DNA of 9,461 nucleotides from positions 1 to 9,461 of the forward strand of contig HF988612.1 of assembly GCA_000431975.1 (NCBI GenBank). The letters are read 5' to 3'. Source of the stretch: Prevotella sp. CAG:924. GTDB taxonomy: Bacteria > Bacteroidota > Bacteroidia > Bacteroidales > Bacteroidaceae. The position numbers and the translations under genes are program-made. Under the pieces are notes generated by a model. It saw only the letters and a list, made by a program, of their open reading frames with translations, was not told the DNA's origin and did no database searches. Shown piece after piece: positions 1 to 6,627 of this stretch (position 1 is the first letter of the stretch; every line of letters begins with the position of its first letter).

Positions 1-44
1 CAGGTCATCCGGCCCCATGCCGTGGGCCGGCGGGTACTCCTTTT

Positions 45-1161
45 TTATTTCACCTTGATGGTGGTGATGGGCTGTGTCTTTGTCGCGTCGAGCAGTACAG
101 CCTGATATTTCACCTTGTCAAATCGGATGGTCTTTAGGTCCAGCTTCCTGATGGCGCTGTTGTGCATGGTGCGGTAGTAGATGGCCAGATCCTTCATGTC
201 CGTTGCCGATGTCCACTGTGTGGCGCTGGGGATGTCGGCGGGGGTCTCTCCGTCGGCAAACTCTATGCCAACGGGTATGTCGAAGTTGTTGAGTATCTGG
301 AAGCACTGCAGCACCGTTTCCTCAGCCGTCTGCTTCTTGGGGGCCGTGGCCTGGTAGAAGGCGGCGCGCACGAAGCGCGATGGGGGAGTGACGTCGCCGG
401 GGATGCCGGGAAATCCGCTGCCGGGTCCCAACAATGCCGAGAAATCCGCTGCCGGCTCCAAACGATGCGAGGGCGGTGCCGTCGAGCGTCTTCGCCTTGG
501 CCGTGCCGGGATAGAGGTTGACATAGTTGTTGAGATTCGTCATCTGCCATTCATAGCCCGGCGAGTTGGTGAGCACGCCCAGCTTGCTCTCGAACACGTT
601 CACCTTGCCGTCCGTTATCTCGATGACGATCTGTCGTCCCGATGGCTCCGTGATGCGCCAGTGAACGGTCGAGGCTCTCGGGTCGATGGCCACCACGTGC
701 ACCTTTTTCATGCCTTCGATCACCTCGTCGACGGTGCTGAAGTTGCCCAGTATCCACGACACGAGCTGAAGGTCGGCGATGCTTGTCGTGCGGGTGGCGT
801 CGCTGTAGTCCTCATACCGGCCGTAGCTCGGGAAATAGAACAGGCCTGCCGACAGGCCCTTCTCGTTCAGTCCCTCGGCCACAAACTCTTCCTGCTCCAC
901 GGCCAGGCCGACATATCCGTATTTGGCCGTAAACTGCAGTCCGTTCTTCTGTCCGCCGGGCACATACGACAGCTGGGTGTATCCGCGTGGCACGATCACG
1001 TATTTGCTGTTGAGGTCGCTGCCGCCCCATTCAATGGTTCTTGCCGGAATGCTTGTACCGTCGGCCGTCTTCAGGGTGATGCCCGTGCAGGCATCTGCCC
1101 GCTGGATGCCCAATGCCATGAGGGCCGCCATGGCCATTGTGGATAATCGTCTCATTTTCAT
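45..1161 (-). pseudogene. Exported linear amide C-N hydrolase (choloylglycine hydrolase family), frameshifted
   Basis: Ntn-hydrolase of the family that includes bile salt hydrolases and penicillin V acylase; such enzymes cleave linear amide bonds, but the substrate cannot be assigned here. Start chosen at the ATG ending at 1161 because an AAAGGA-like site lies just upstream and it gives a compact signal peptide ending ADA before Cys25, so cleavage would expose the nucleophilic Cys at the N terminus. A start 30 bases upstream (1191) is possible but worse. Family residues visible: C25, R41 in ARTIEWG (a variant of the usual R..D region), N199 in LTNSPGYEW, and the Arg of TPPSRF (codon 375-377). 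The reading frame breaks at 402-459, where a 31-bp imperfect tandem duplication shifts the frame; the second part (TPPSRFVRAAF to ITTIKVK) continues in another frame to a TAA at 45. Without the extra 31 bases the ORF would be 361 aa, normal for the family. As written, the product loses the conserved Arg and the C-terminal third. It is either a pseudogene or a sequence error. Confidence 0.85.
402..459. repeat. 31-bp-period imperfect tandem duplication inside the hydrolase gene
   Basis: Bases 402-428 and 433-459 match at 24 of 27 positions with a period of 31. On the coding (minus) strand the two copies read GAGSGFLGI and, in the next frame, GPGSGFPGIPGD. Both are acceptable versions of the same family motif. 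Because 31 is not a multiple of 3, the second copy is in another frame, and this is what breaks the gene. Confidence 0.9.
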
Positions 1162-1269
1162 AGTCCTTTCATTTTTTGTTGATATTTTCATTTATGCTGA
1201 CAGGCTCCCGGCTTCCCCTTTCTTGCAGGTCTCCCTGCCATCGGTTGCCGGGACTTTCCTTTCATAATC

Positions 1270-1277
1270 CAAAGATA
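1270..1277 (-). promoter_or_regulatory. Possible -7 element of the hydrolase promoter
   Basis: On the minus strand these bases read TATCTTTG, a match to the Bacteroidetes TAnnTTTG element, about 110 bases upstream of the chosen start in an AT-rich stretch. No TTTG is found at the -33 distance, so the call is weak. Confidence 0.35.
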
Positions 1278-1693
1278 GTAAATAGTTTCGATATATCTAT
1301 GTTTTTGCCCGTTTATTTGCACATTTCATCCCGATTGCCTTTTGTGACCGCCCTATTTCCCGCTCTTGCCGGGCCGTCCGTTCGTCCACGTCCCCTTCGG
1401 TCCGTTTCTGCCGGTATGTCCCGATCTGCATGGACGCGCCGCGGTGTCCGGCAGGTTGTCGCTCTTGCGCCCGTCGTGCATCCGGTCCCCGGATAGGATG
1501 CCGGTATGGGTCTTCCTGACGGGGTGGGGCAGGCTTGTCCCTCCGTCTGTCTTTATCCTTTCCCATTCCCGGGCACGGACACGCTCACTCGCGGACGCCC
1601 TCCCGGTGCTTTCCTGCAACCATCCCGTCCCATCCGGTTGTCTCTTAGCATGTTGTGCCTTCTGTCTTCGTCGTTGCCCGGCACCATACACAA

Positions 1694-1723
1694 GAGGGAA
1701 CGCCATGGGTATGGCGCTCCCTC
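1694..1723. repeat. Strong stem-loop, 13-bp arms
   Basis: Arms 1694-1706 and 1711-1723 pair at 12 of 13 positions around a four-base loop (GGGT). It lies about 150 bases downstream of the ndk stop codon on the minus strand. Neither side has a T-run directly after the stem, so it is not a standard intrinsic terminator. A transcript-end structure is still possible. Confidence 0.5.
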
Positions 1724-1830
1724 TCCGGTGCTCATGGCACCTGTTTCCTTACAGATTATTTGTTTTTCTTTTTGGTGATTGTCGTCCGGCTGCTGCTTTT
1801 CCCACGGGGTCACAGCCGTCTTTGTGTTGT

Positions 1831-1867
1831 CATCGGCCGCCTTCCCGTCGTTGTCCGTCGGCCGATG
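1831..1867. repeat. Inverted repeat just after ndk, 9-bp perfect arms
   Basis: CATCGGCCG at 1831-1839 is the exact reverse complement of 1859-1867, with 19 bases between. It begins 11 bases past the ndk stop on the minus strand. It may help end transcription or protect the 3' end, but there is no following U-tract. Confidence 0.4.
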
Positions 1868-1877
1868 CTCCTGCCTT

Positions 1878-2340
1878 TTAGATTCCGTCCGGGCTATAGA
1901 AGAACGAAGTCAGCGGATCGGGGTATTCAAACAGCTCGTCGGGCTTGAAGAAGCGCCTGATCTCGATGGCAGCGTTCTCGGGACTGTCCGAGGCGTGTAC
2001 GATGTTCTCCTGTCCGCTCATCGAGTAGTCGCCTCTGATGGTTCCCGGGGCGGCCTTGCGTCCGTTGGTGGCTCCCGTGATGGTGCGCACCACCTGCACG
2101 GCCTCGCAGCCCTCCACGCACATGGCCACTACCGGAGCAGCCTTCATCGATGTCTTTAACAAAATTAAAGAACGGACGGTCGGCCAGATGGGCGTAGTGC
2201 TCGTTCAGCAGCGCGTCGTCCAGCTGCATCATCTTCATGCCTACGATGCGCAGGCCCTTGCGCTCTATGCGGTTGATGATCTCTCCGATAAGCCTTCTCT
2301 GTACGGTGCAAGGCTTCAGCAGTATTAAAGTTCTTTCCAT
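1878..2340 (-). pseudogene. ndk: Nucleoside diphosphate kinase, interrupted by a single-base frameshift
   Basis: NDK transfers the gamma phosphate of ATP to NDPs through a phosphohistidine and balances nucleotide pools in the cytoplasm. The first frame (from the ATG ending at 2340) reads MERTLILLKPCTVQRR.. with Lys9 of the ATP site, then PFFNFVKD at about residue 63, where it goes out of frame and runs on as unrelated sequence to 1927. The rest of NDK continues in the +1 frame: SMKAAPVVAM, TNGRKAAPGTIRGDYS and the active-site NIVHASDS (His115 after repair), ending at the TAA at 1878. Removing one base, best placed at T2151, gives a 153-aa protein, normal for Bacteroidales NDK. The break falls beside a hairpin (2153-2171). 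Upstream is the flavin reductase gene 48 bases away with no promoter seen between, so the two are probably co-transcribed. NDK is broadly conserved, so a sequencing or assembly error is a serious alternative to true gene loss. Confidence 0.88.
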
Positions 2341-2388
2341 GTCTGATGACTTTATTTGATTGTTACCAAGGTTTTTATCGTTTCTTGC

Positions 2389-2952
2389 TCATCCCTTCAG
2401 GGCTTTGCCGTCGGCGAAGGCGTTGCCGGCCTTTTCGCCGATCCTGCGGTATTCGTTGTTGAACGGATCGAATATCACGGGTGCGGCCTTCTCCACGTCC
2501 ACACGGCCGTCTTCGCCGATGGCCCTTTCGTCCACGCTCACGTTCACGATCTCGCCGCGCAGGATGCAGGTCTCCGGATTGTAGTCGATGAGCCGGCACT
2601 CCACGGCCACGGCCAGCTCGTCGATCAACGGGGCATCGACAAACTCCGATTTCGTGGCATGAAATCCGGCACGCTCAAACTTGTCAGGCACCTGATTGCC
2701 CGACACCAGGCCTACATAGTCGCACGCCACGATATGTGCGGCATCCGCCATGCTCACGGTGAATGCCTTGCGTTTCAGGATGTTCTTCACCGTCTTGTGG
2801 CCGGCACTGAGGCACATGCTGATCTCTTTCATCTCGCTTATGCCGCCCCATGCCGCATTCATGGCATCGGGAGTGCCGTCGTCACCGTATGTCGCTATGA
2901 TGAACACCGGTTGCGGATAGGTCAACGGCTTCGCGCCAAAATTTTTTCTCAT
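2389..2952 (-). CDS. Flavin reductase family protein (FMN-binding split barrel)
   Basis: A 187-aa intact protein of the flavin reductase-like family common in Bacteroidales. Members bind FMN in a split beta-barrel and reduce free flavin or act as small NAD(P)H-dependent oxidoreductases; the partner here is unknown. Recognisable stretches are the N-terminal PQPVFIIATYGDDGTPDAMN, the following AAWGGISEMKEISMCLS with HKTVKNI (flavin-phosphate region of the family), then ACDYVGLVSGNQVPDKFERAG, and the C-terminal barrel strand ending IFDPFNNEYRRIGEKAG. No signal peptide or TM helix, so cytoplasmic. The start ATG (2950-2952) fits the family N terminus and lies about 40 bases after a near-consensus Bacteroidetes promoter. 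It heads a probable two-gene unit with ndk. Confidence 0.88.
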   Translation of the reverse strand: MRKNFGAKPLTYPQPVFIIATYGDDGTPDAMNAAWGGISEMKEISMCLSAGHKTVKNILKRKAFTVSMADAAHIVACDYVGLVSGNQVPDKFERAGFHATKSEFVDAPLIDELAVAVECRLIDYNPETCILRGEIVNVSVDERAIGEDGRVDVEKAAPVIFDPFNNEYRRIGEKAGNAFADGKALKG

Positions 2953-2997
2953 ATCTTGTATTGTTCTTAGGTTTTCCGGTCATTTCAATCAAGTACA

Positions 2998-3029
2998 CAA
3001 AAATACATATTTTACCCGACACTTGCAAA
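2998..3029 (-). promoter_or_regulatory. Bacteroidetes-type promoter of the flavin reductase-ndk unit
   Basis: On the minus strand TTTG (3026-3029) is followed after exactly 20 bases by TATTTTTG (2998-3005), matching the TTTG / TAnnTTTG consensus of the Bacteroidetes primary sigma factor. The expected transcript start is near 2991, giving a leader of about 40 bases. Confidence 0.8.
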
Positions 3030-3057
3030 TTAATTTATGTGAAAAATTTAGCTCCAA

Positions 3058-3069
3058 TCGGTCGACCGA
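3058..3069. repeat. 12-bp perfect palindrome with nearby CGACCGACGG direct repeats
   Basis: TCGGTCGACCGA is a perfect palindrome. CGACCGACGG occurs at 3063-3072 and again at 3076-3085. The cluster lies about 30 bases upstream of the -33 element of the flavin reductase promoter, a usual place for an operator, but no regulator can be named. Confidence 0.4.
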
Positions 3070-3276
3070 CGGGGGCGACCGACGGCAGAGATCGCTTTTT
3101 TTGTTGGCTTGTCCGAGGTCTTCCACGCTGTTGCACAAGGTTCGTCGCCGTTTCCGTATCTATGTGAAAAGGCCTTGGGAAGTCGTTGGCGACCGTTGGG
3201 AGGAAGGGCGGCACATCCGTCTTATCTGCCGGAAGAACGTTTCCAAACGGTTGTAAATCAGCTCATTGTAAAGTAG

Positions 3277-3331
3277 TGAAGTTTTGTGAAGTAATATTTT
3301 TTTGCCATATCGCTATTTTATGGTATATTTG
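3277..3331 (+). promoter_or_regulatory. GTGAAGT direct-repeat operator plus promoter for the TPR regulator
   Basis: GTGAAGT occurs at 3277-3283 and 3287-3293 (period 10, spacer TTT), with a looser half copy GTAAAGT at 3269-3275. They are followed by TTTG (3301-3304), 19 bases and TATATTTG (3324-3331), a consensus Bacteroidetes promoter. The second heptamer starts 37 bases before the -7 element. The position just upstream of -33 suits an activator touching RNA polymerase. The same arrangement recurs at 6064-6118. Confidence 0.75.
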
Positions 3332-3665
3332 TATCAGCCGATCGGGTCTTACCTCTCTTTAAGAGATTCTCCGGTCATGTCTGCAAGGGTTGTTTTCGAG
3401 GCTTTCAGGGTCCGCGTTTCTGCAGCGTGCCATCCCTTTGTCTGTGCTTCGCAATGTCCGGTGGTTGATCCGACATTCCGTGATCTTGCACTTTTCAAGC
3501 GATGTTCGTCACATCGACGATGTCATGTGCTGCCCCGTTTTCGCCTGCGCAATACATCTGTGTGTGTGTTGCCCCACACCTTCAACCACAATCGTCCGGC
3601 CGGTTGCGTCGATCAGTCTTAAGAGAATGGCATGACGCCAATCCGCCACTATATTATATTGAATA
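3332..3665 (+). other. Long leader (about 330 bases) before the TPR regulator gene
   Basis: From the predicted start near 3338 to the ATG at 3666 there is no convincing gene. An ATG-started ORF of 81 codons (3377-3622) reads as Cys/His/Arg-rich sequence without similarity I recognise. A small perfect hairpin (CGATGT / ACATCG, 3500-3516) is present. No second promoter match is seen near 3666, so the regulator probably has an unusually long 5' leader. Confidence 0.45.
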
Positions 3666-5402
3666 ATGAGAAGGACATATATCATTCTATGGCTTTTAGT
3701 GCTGGCTCTCGTGGCCCTGTCGTGTCGTGACGACGGCAGTCAGGAGGCTCTGCTCCGGACGGCCGACAGCCTTTTGGAGTCTCATCCCGACAGCGCCCTG
3801 GCGCTTCTGCGCCGTGACTCTTCGCAGTTCAGCCGTTCGGGCAAGTCAGTGCGCATGTGGTATGTCCTCTCCCGCACCGAGGCAGAGGACAAGTGCTATG
3901 TAACGCATGTGTCCGACTCGGCCATCCGGGCCGCTGCAGAGTATTACGATGCCTCCGGCAGCGGGCGTCGCCGTGTCCGGGCGCATTACCTTCTCGGCCG
4001 TGTGTATTGCGACATGCATCTCTCGGGTCATGCCCTTGTCTCCTTCGACAAGGCGCTTGCGGTAGAAGGCTCGGGCGACCCCGTCATCAGCCGCTATAAG
4101 GCACGGGCGGCCACATGGGCCGGAGACATATACGAGAAGAAGAAGCTGGACAGGGACGCCCTGCACTACAACCTGTTGTCCTACGGCTATGCCCGGACGG
4201 CCGATGCCCCTTCGATAGCGCTCTTTTCGTTACGCGACATCGGACGTTCATATAGAAATCTTAAGCAAAGCGAGCGGGCCATATCTTATTACCGGCAGGC
4301 CGCCGACAGGGCGAAAGCCCTGCACAATGCCGATCTTTACAACATGGTCATGGAGGAGCTGGCCGCCGTCTATCTTGAGATCGGAAGGCTCACAGAAGCC
4401 TATCAGGCATTACAGACCCCTTTCTTGGGGACAGAAGATCAAGACATCGCAGCCCATTATTTTACATGGGCTGACTATTTTAAAAGAATAGGCCGGTTGG
4501 ATTCCGCCTTGGTAAATTACCGGCGGGGGATGTCCTATTGTGATATTCCTATAAAGAAAAGTGCTTTTTTAGAACAGGCGAGAGTATTGGCGATGCTGGG
4601 CCGTCGTGCGGATGCCATCGGGTATTACGAGAAGTATGCCGCCTATACCGACTCCGTCGATTCCATCAACCGCAGGGAGACGTCCGACCTGTTGGCTCAG
4701 GTGGAGAGGAACCTTGACATCGAGCATCAGAACACGGTCCTGGCTGAATCGAGGGCGCGGCTGACGGTGTTGCTGTCCGTTGCCGTCTTCGTGGTGGCCG
4801 TCACCGTGTTCTTCCTGGTCAGGTATTATGTCAACATGCGCCGGCGCGTCCGCCGCCAGCAGGCCCGCATCGGGGATTATCTCCGCCGCCACCGTGAGAG
4901 CGAGGAGCTCAGGCGGCGCAACGAGGCCCGCATCGCCGAGCTGGAGTCGGAGCTGTCCTCGTCCAACGAGCGTCTCACGTCGGTGCGCCGTTCGCTGATG
5001 CGCACGGAGGCTGCGATGCTGGCGGGTCAGAACGAGCAGATGCGCTTCAGGGAGAGGCACCGCGAGCTGCTGGTGGCCGATCTGTCGGAAACGGAGGTGT
5101 ACCGTCTCTATCACGACGGCGTCTCCGTTCCCTCCCCGTCCGACTATCACAGGCTGGAGGAGGCTCTGAACCATGCTTACGACAACTTCACGGTGCGTCT
5201 GCGTGAACTCTATCCCGCCGTCACGGAGAACGAGTTGTGGATCTGCTGCATGGTGAAGGCCGGCCTGTCTCCGAAGGAGATCTGCCGCATCTCGGCGTAC
5301 CAGTTCAACTCGTTGAGCATGGCCAAGACGCGGCTGTATGCCAGGATCTTCCACAAGAAGGGCGGATCTAAAGACCTGGATCTCTTCATCAGGGATTTTT
5401 AG
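3666..5402 (+). CDS. Transmembrane TPR regulator with C-terminal helix-turn-helix domain
   Basis: A 578-aa protein of a Bacteroidales architecture in which a periplasmic TPR sensor is joined through one membrane helix to a cytoplasmic DNA-binding domain. Visible parts: a lipoprotein-like signal (hydrophobic residues 6-18, LVALSC with Cys20); about six TPR-like helix pairs between roughly 95 and 335 (for example ARAHYLLGRVYCDMHLSGHA and AISYYRQAADRAKA); a TM helix at about 366-388; a basic/acidic coiled coil at about 390-470; and from about 516 a LuxR-like HTH (VTENELWICCMVKAGLSPKE, then SLSMAKTRLYARIF) ending LDLFIRDF. It should sense something in the periplasm and control transcription directly, without a phosphorelay; the ligand is unknown. 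It has its own GTGAAGT-type promoter, with a DUF3244-like gene 47 bases downstream that is probably co-transcribed. Bases about 4390-4600 (residues about 245-310) are clearly more AT-rich than the rest. Architecture is well supported; the target genes are inference. Confidence 0.82.
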   Translation: MRRTYIILWLLVLALVALSCRDDGSQEALLRTADSLLESHPDSALALLRRDSSQFSRSGKSVRMWYVLSRTEAEDKCYVTHVSDSAIRAAAEYYDASGSGRRRVRAHYLLGRVYCDMHLSGHALVSFDKALAVEGSGDPVISRYKARAATWAGDIYEKKKLDRDALHYNLLSYGYARTADAPSIALFSLRDIGRSYRNLKQSERAISYYRQAADRAKALHNADLYNMVMEELAAVYLEIGRLTEAYQALQTPFLGTEDQDIAAHYFTWADYFKRIGRLDSALVNYRRGMSYCDIPIKKSAFLEQARVLAMLGRRADAIGYYEKYAAYTDSVDSINRRETSDLLAQVERNLDIEHQNTVLAESRARLTVLLSVAVFVVAVTVFFLVRYYVNMRRRVRRQQARIGDYLRRHRESEELRRRNEARIAELESELSSSNERLTSVRRSLMRTEAAMLAGQNEQMRFRERHRELLVADLSETEVYRLYHDGVSVPSPSDYHRLEEALNHAYDNFTVRLRELYPAVTENELWICCMVKAGLSPKEICRISAYQFNSLSMAKTRLYARIFHKKGGSKDLDLFIRDF

Positions 5403-5449
5403 CGGGTGATGATATGTTGAAGATTCACTTTTAATATAAAAAACAGAAT

Positions 5450-5836
5450 ATGAAAAAAGCATTGTTGATGTTTTTAATCTTGCTTACGAACATTGTTTCC
5501 ACAAATGCGCAGGAGGAGCCGGCTTCCTGTTTTGATTGGGAGGAAATTGTTTGTAACGAATTTGATATGAAGAAGAAAAAAAACCGTTCGGCGATTTACG
5601 TTCCTCAACTCTACCAGTCAGAGGAATATATCCGGGTCAGATCGGAGTATGTCGATTATGATAAGGCGCACATCATAATTACGAATATGCAAGGAGTGGT
5701 AGTAAAAGACGAATATATACAAATTGTGGCTAAGGGGGAAAATCTTTGTTATATAGGCGATTTGGATAGCGGCAGCTATACTATCAGACTTGAAACAGAT
5801 GATTTTGTATTGGTCGGAGATCTAATGAAAAAATAA
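5450..5836 (+). CDS. Small secreted protein, DUF3244-like
   Basis: A 128-aa protein with a clear signal peptide (KK, hydrophobic core, STNA|QEE; cleavage expected after Ala20). The mature part looks like a small beta-sandwich: alternating strands SEEYIRVRSEYVDY, AHIIITNMQGVVVKDEYI, then DSGSYTIRLETDDFVLVGDL at the C terminus. This strand-Gly-strand ending is typical of DUF3244 and related Bacteroidales periplasmic proteins of unknown function, so the family call rests on pattern rather than a search. It is much more AT-rich (about 40% GC by eye) than the neighbouring genes, suggesting a different history. It follows the TPR regulator by 47 bases without a promoter of its own, so it may be a periplasmic partner or ligand of that sensor (inference). 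Confidence 0.65.
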   Translation: MKKALLMFLILLTNIVSTNAQEEPASCFDWEEIVCNEFDMKKKKNRSAIYVPQLYQSEEYIRVRSEYVDYDKAHIIITNMQGVVVKDEYIQIVAKGENLCYIGDLDSGSYTIRLETDDFVLVGDLMKK

Positions 5837-5913
5837 TATGTGTCATCATCCGGCTTTTACAATTTGTAACAGTTGTTCCATCAGTCCTCGTTTGTAAATG
5901 TTATATAGGTGAT

Positions 5914-5945
5914 AGCCATACACAGCGCGAGGCGCTTGTATGGCT
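5914..5945 (+). terminator. Stem-loop after the DUF3244-like gene, probable transcript end
   Basis: AGCCATACA-C-AGCGC pairs with GCGCT-TGTATGGCT: 14 base pairs with one bulged C around a GAG loop. It lies about 80 bases past the stop codon. Only a weak TCTT follows, so it is not a textbook intrinsic terminator. A second small hairpin (ATCGGG-AATA-CCCGAT, 5963-5978) follows. Confidence 0.45.
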
Positions 5946-6063
5946 TCTTGATGGGGGAGAGGATCGGGAATACCCGATTGTAGGACGGAATGGCTTCAGT
6001 TCCTTGCTTCCTCATTCAAGAATGTGGCATTCAGTGCTATGATCATCCGTGATTTATAAATCT

Positions 6064-6118
6064 GTGAAGTAAAGTGAAGTGAAATTTTTGGCTATATTTT
6101 CACTTTTTGATACTTTTG
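6064..6118 (+). promoter_or_regulatory. GTGAAGT direct-repeat operator plus promoter ahead of the exporter operon
   Basis: GTGAAGT at 6064-6070 and 6074-6080 (period 10, spacer AAA, with GTGAA continuing at 6079-6083), then TTTG (6087-6090), 20 bases and TACTTTTG (6111-6118), a consensus Bacteroidetes promoter. The second heptamer again starts 37 bases before the -7 element. A 12-bp palindrome GATTTATAAATC (6051-6062) sits directly upstream. It should drive the leader and the PCAT exporter gene. Confidence 0.78.
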
Positions 6119-6486
6119 CACAGACCAAAGAATGACGAATATGAGGAAAACGGGATTCGTATTTTCTTGCATGTTCCGTGATCCGGCGGAGCTATGTCCC
6201 GCGGGCCGGCGCGTCCTTCATCAGGATATGATCAACACAACAATCCATAAATCTATGTTCATCGGGATCATGAGAAGAAATGATGATCCCTATCCTTGCC
6301 GTCATGCTCCTTTGCCCGGGCATGACGGCCGGGATTGTCATGGCATAGTGCGATGCAGGCTATCAGGAAATATAAATGATCGCTGTTTCATATAAATGCG
6401 ATTTTGTGCCCGGTGGCAGGTTGACTATGCCTTCTGATGGCTTTTATCTCCGGCATCCGTACTAAAGCTTGAAAATTCCCGCAGGC
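6119..6486 (+). other. Structured leader of the exporter transcript
   Basis: No recognised gene. Two neighbouring perfect hairpins occur: GGGATCAT/ATGATCCC (6264-6271 with 6283-6290, 11-base loop) and GCCGTCATGC/GCATGACGGC (6298-6307 with 6320-6329, 12-base loop). Neither is followed by a U-run. An 87-codon ORF (6132-6395) runs through both stems but starts only about 7-10 bases from the expected transcript start and looks like chance coding. The stretch may be a regulatory leader or the remains of a lost gene. Confidence 0.45.
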
Positions 6487-6621
6487 ATGAGAAAAATATA
6501 TGAGGATGAAGAAATAGTTGTGCCCATTAAAGACCGTTTCTTGTCGGCGTGGCATATATGGCTTACCGACAGGGGCATAACCAATAATGGGAGGAGCTCA
6601 AAGACAAGCGTACTGAAATAG
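6487..6621 (+). CDS. Possible 44-aa small protein upstream of the exporter
   Basis: An ATG-started ORF reading MRKIYEDEEIVVPIKDRF.. then a Trp-rich LSAWHIWLTDRG and a basic, Ser/Thr-rich tail. It ends 6 bases before the ATG of the PCAT exporter, spacing that would allow translational coupling. It has no signal peptide, TM helix or double-glycine cleavage site, so it does not look like a standard C39 substrate. I do not recognise a family; it may be real or a chance ORF. Confidence 0.35.
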   Translation: MRKIYEDEEIVVPIKDRFLSAWHIWLTDRGITNNGRSSKTSVLK

Positions 6622-6627
6622 AAGCAA

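Larger units (their letters stand above)
1162..1877. other. Intergenic region of about 700 bases, no convincing gene
   Basis: Several overlapping ORFs of 86-171 codons occur on both strands, but all translate to Arg/Pro/Ser/Cys-rich sequence without recognisable domains, as expected from GC-rich non-coding DNA. The end next to the hydrolase is AT-rich and holds its leader and probable promoter. The end next to ndk holds two inverted repeats (listed separately). Confidence 0.6.

Noticed and set aside
9..47. Hairpin CCGGCCC/GGGCCGG with a T-run, as a terminator
   Set aside because: The T-run (41-46) is ten bases from the stem and overlaps the hydrolase stop codon; on the minus strand no T-run follows the stem.
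388..1146. A 252-codon plus-strand ORF opposite the hydrolase gene
   Set aside because: The minus strand carries family motifs of the hydrolase in both of its frames; the plus translation has none.
1353..1881. Overlapping ORFs in the 1.2-1.9 kb spacer on both strands
   Set aside because: Low-complexity Arg/Pro/Ser/Cys-rich translations, no recognisable domain, no promoter or ribosome site.
2142..2172. Programmed frameshifting in ndk
   Set aside because: The shift needed is +1, and there is no prfB-like stop-codon arrangement or known slippery site. NDK is not known to use recoding; an extra base explains it more simply.
4569..5462. A 297-codon minus-strand ORF opposite the regulator
   Set aside because: Same effect of GC-rich codons; the plus strand has a clear TM helix, coiled coil and HTH in frame.
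6132..6395. A Cys-containing 87-codon ORF in the exporter leader as a possible peptide precursor
   Set aside because: It has no GG leader, it starts within about 10 bases of the predicted transcript start, it runs through two perfect RNA stems, and its composition resembles random GC-rich frames.
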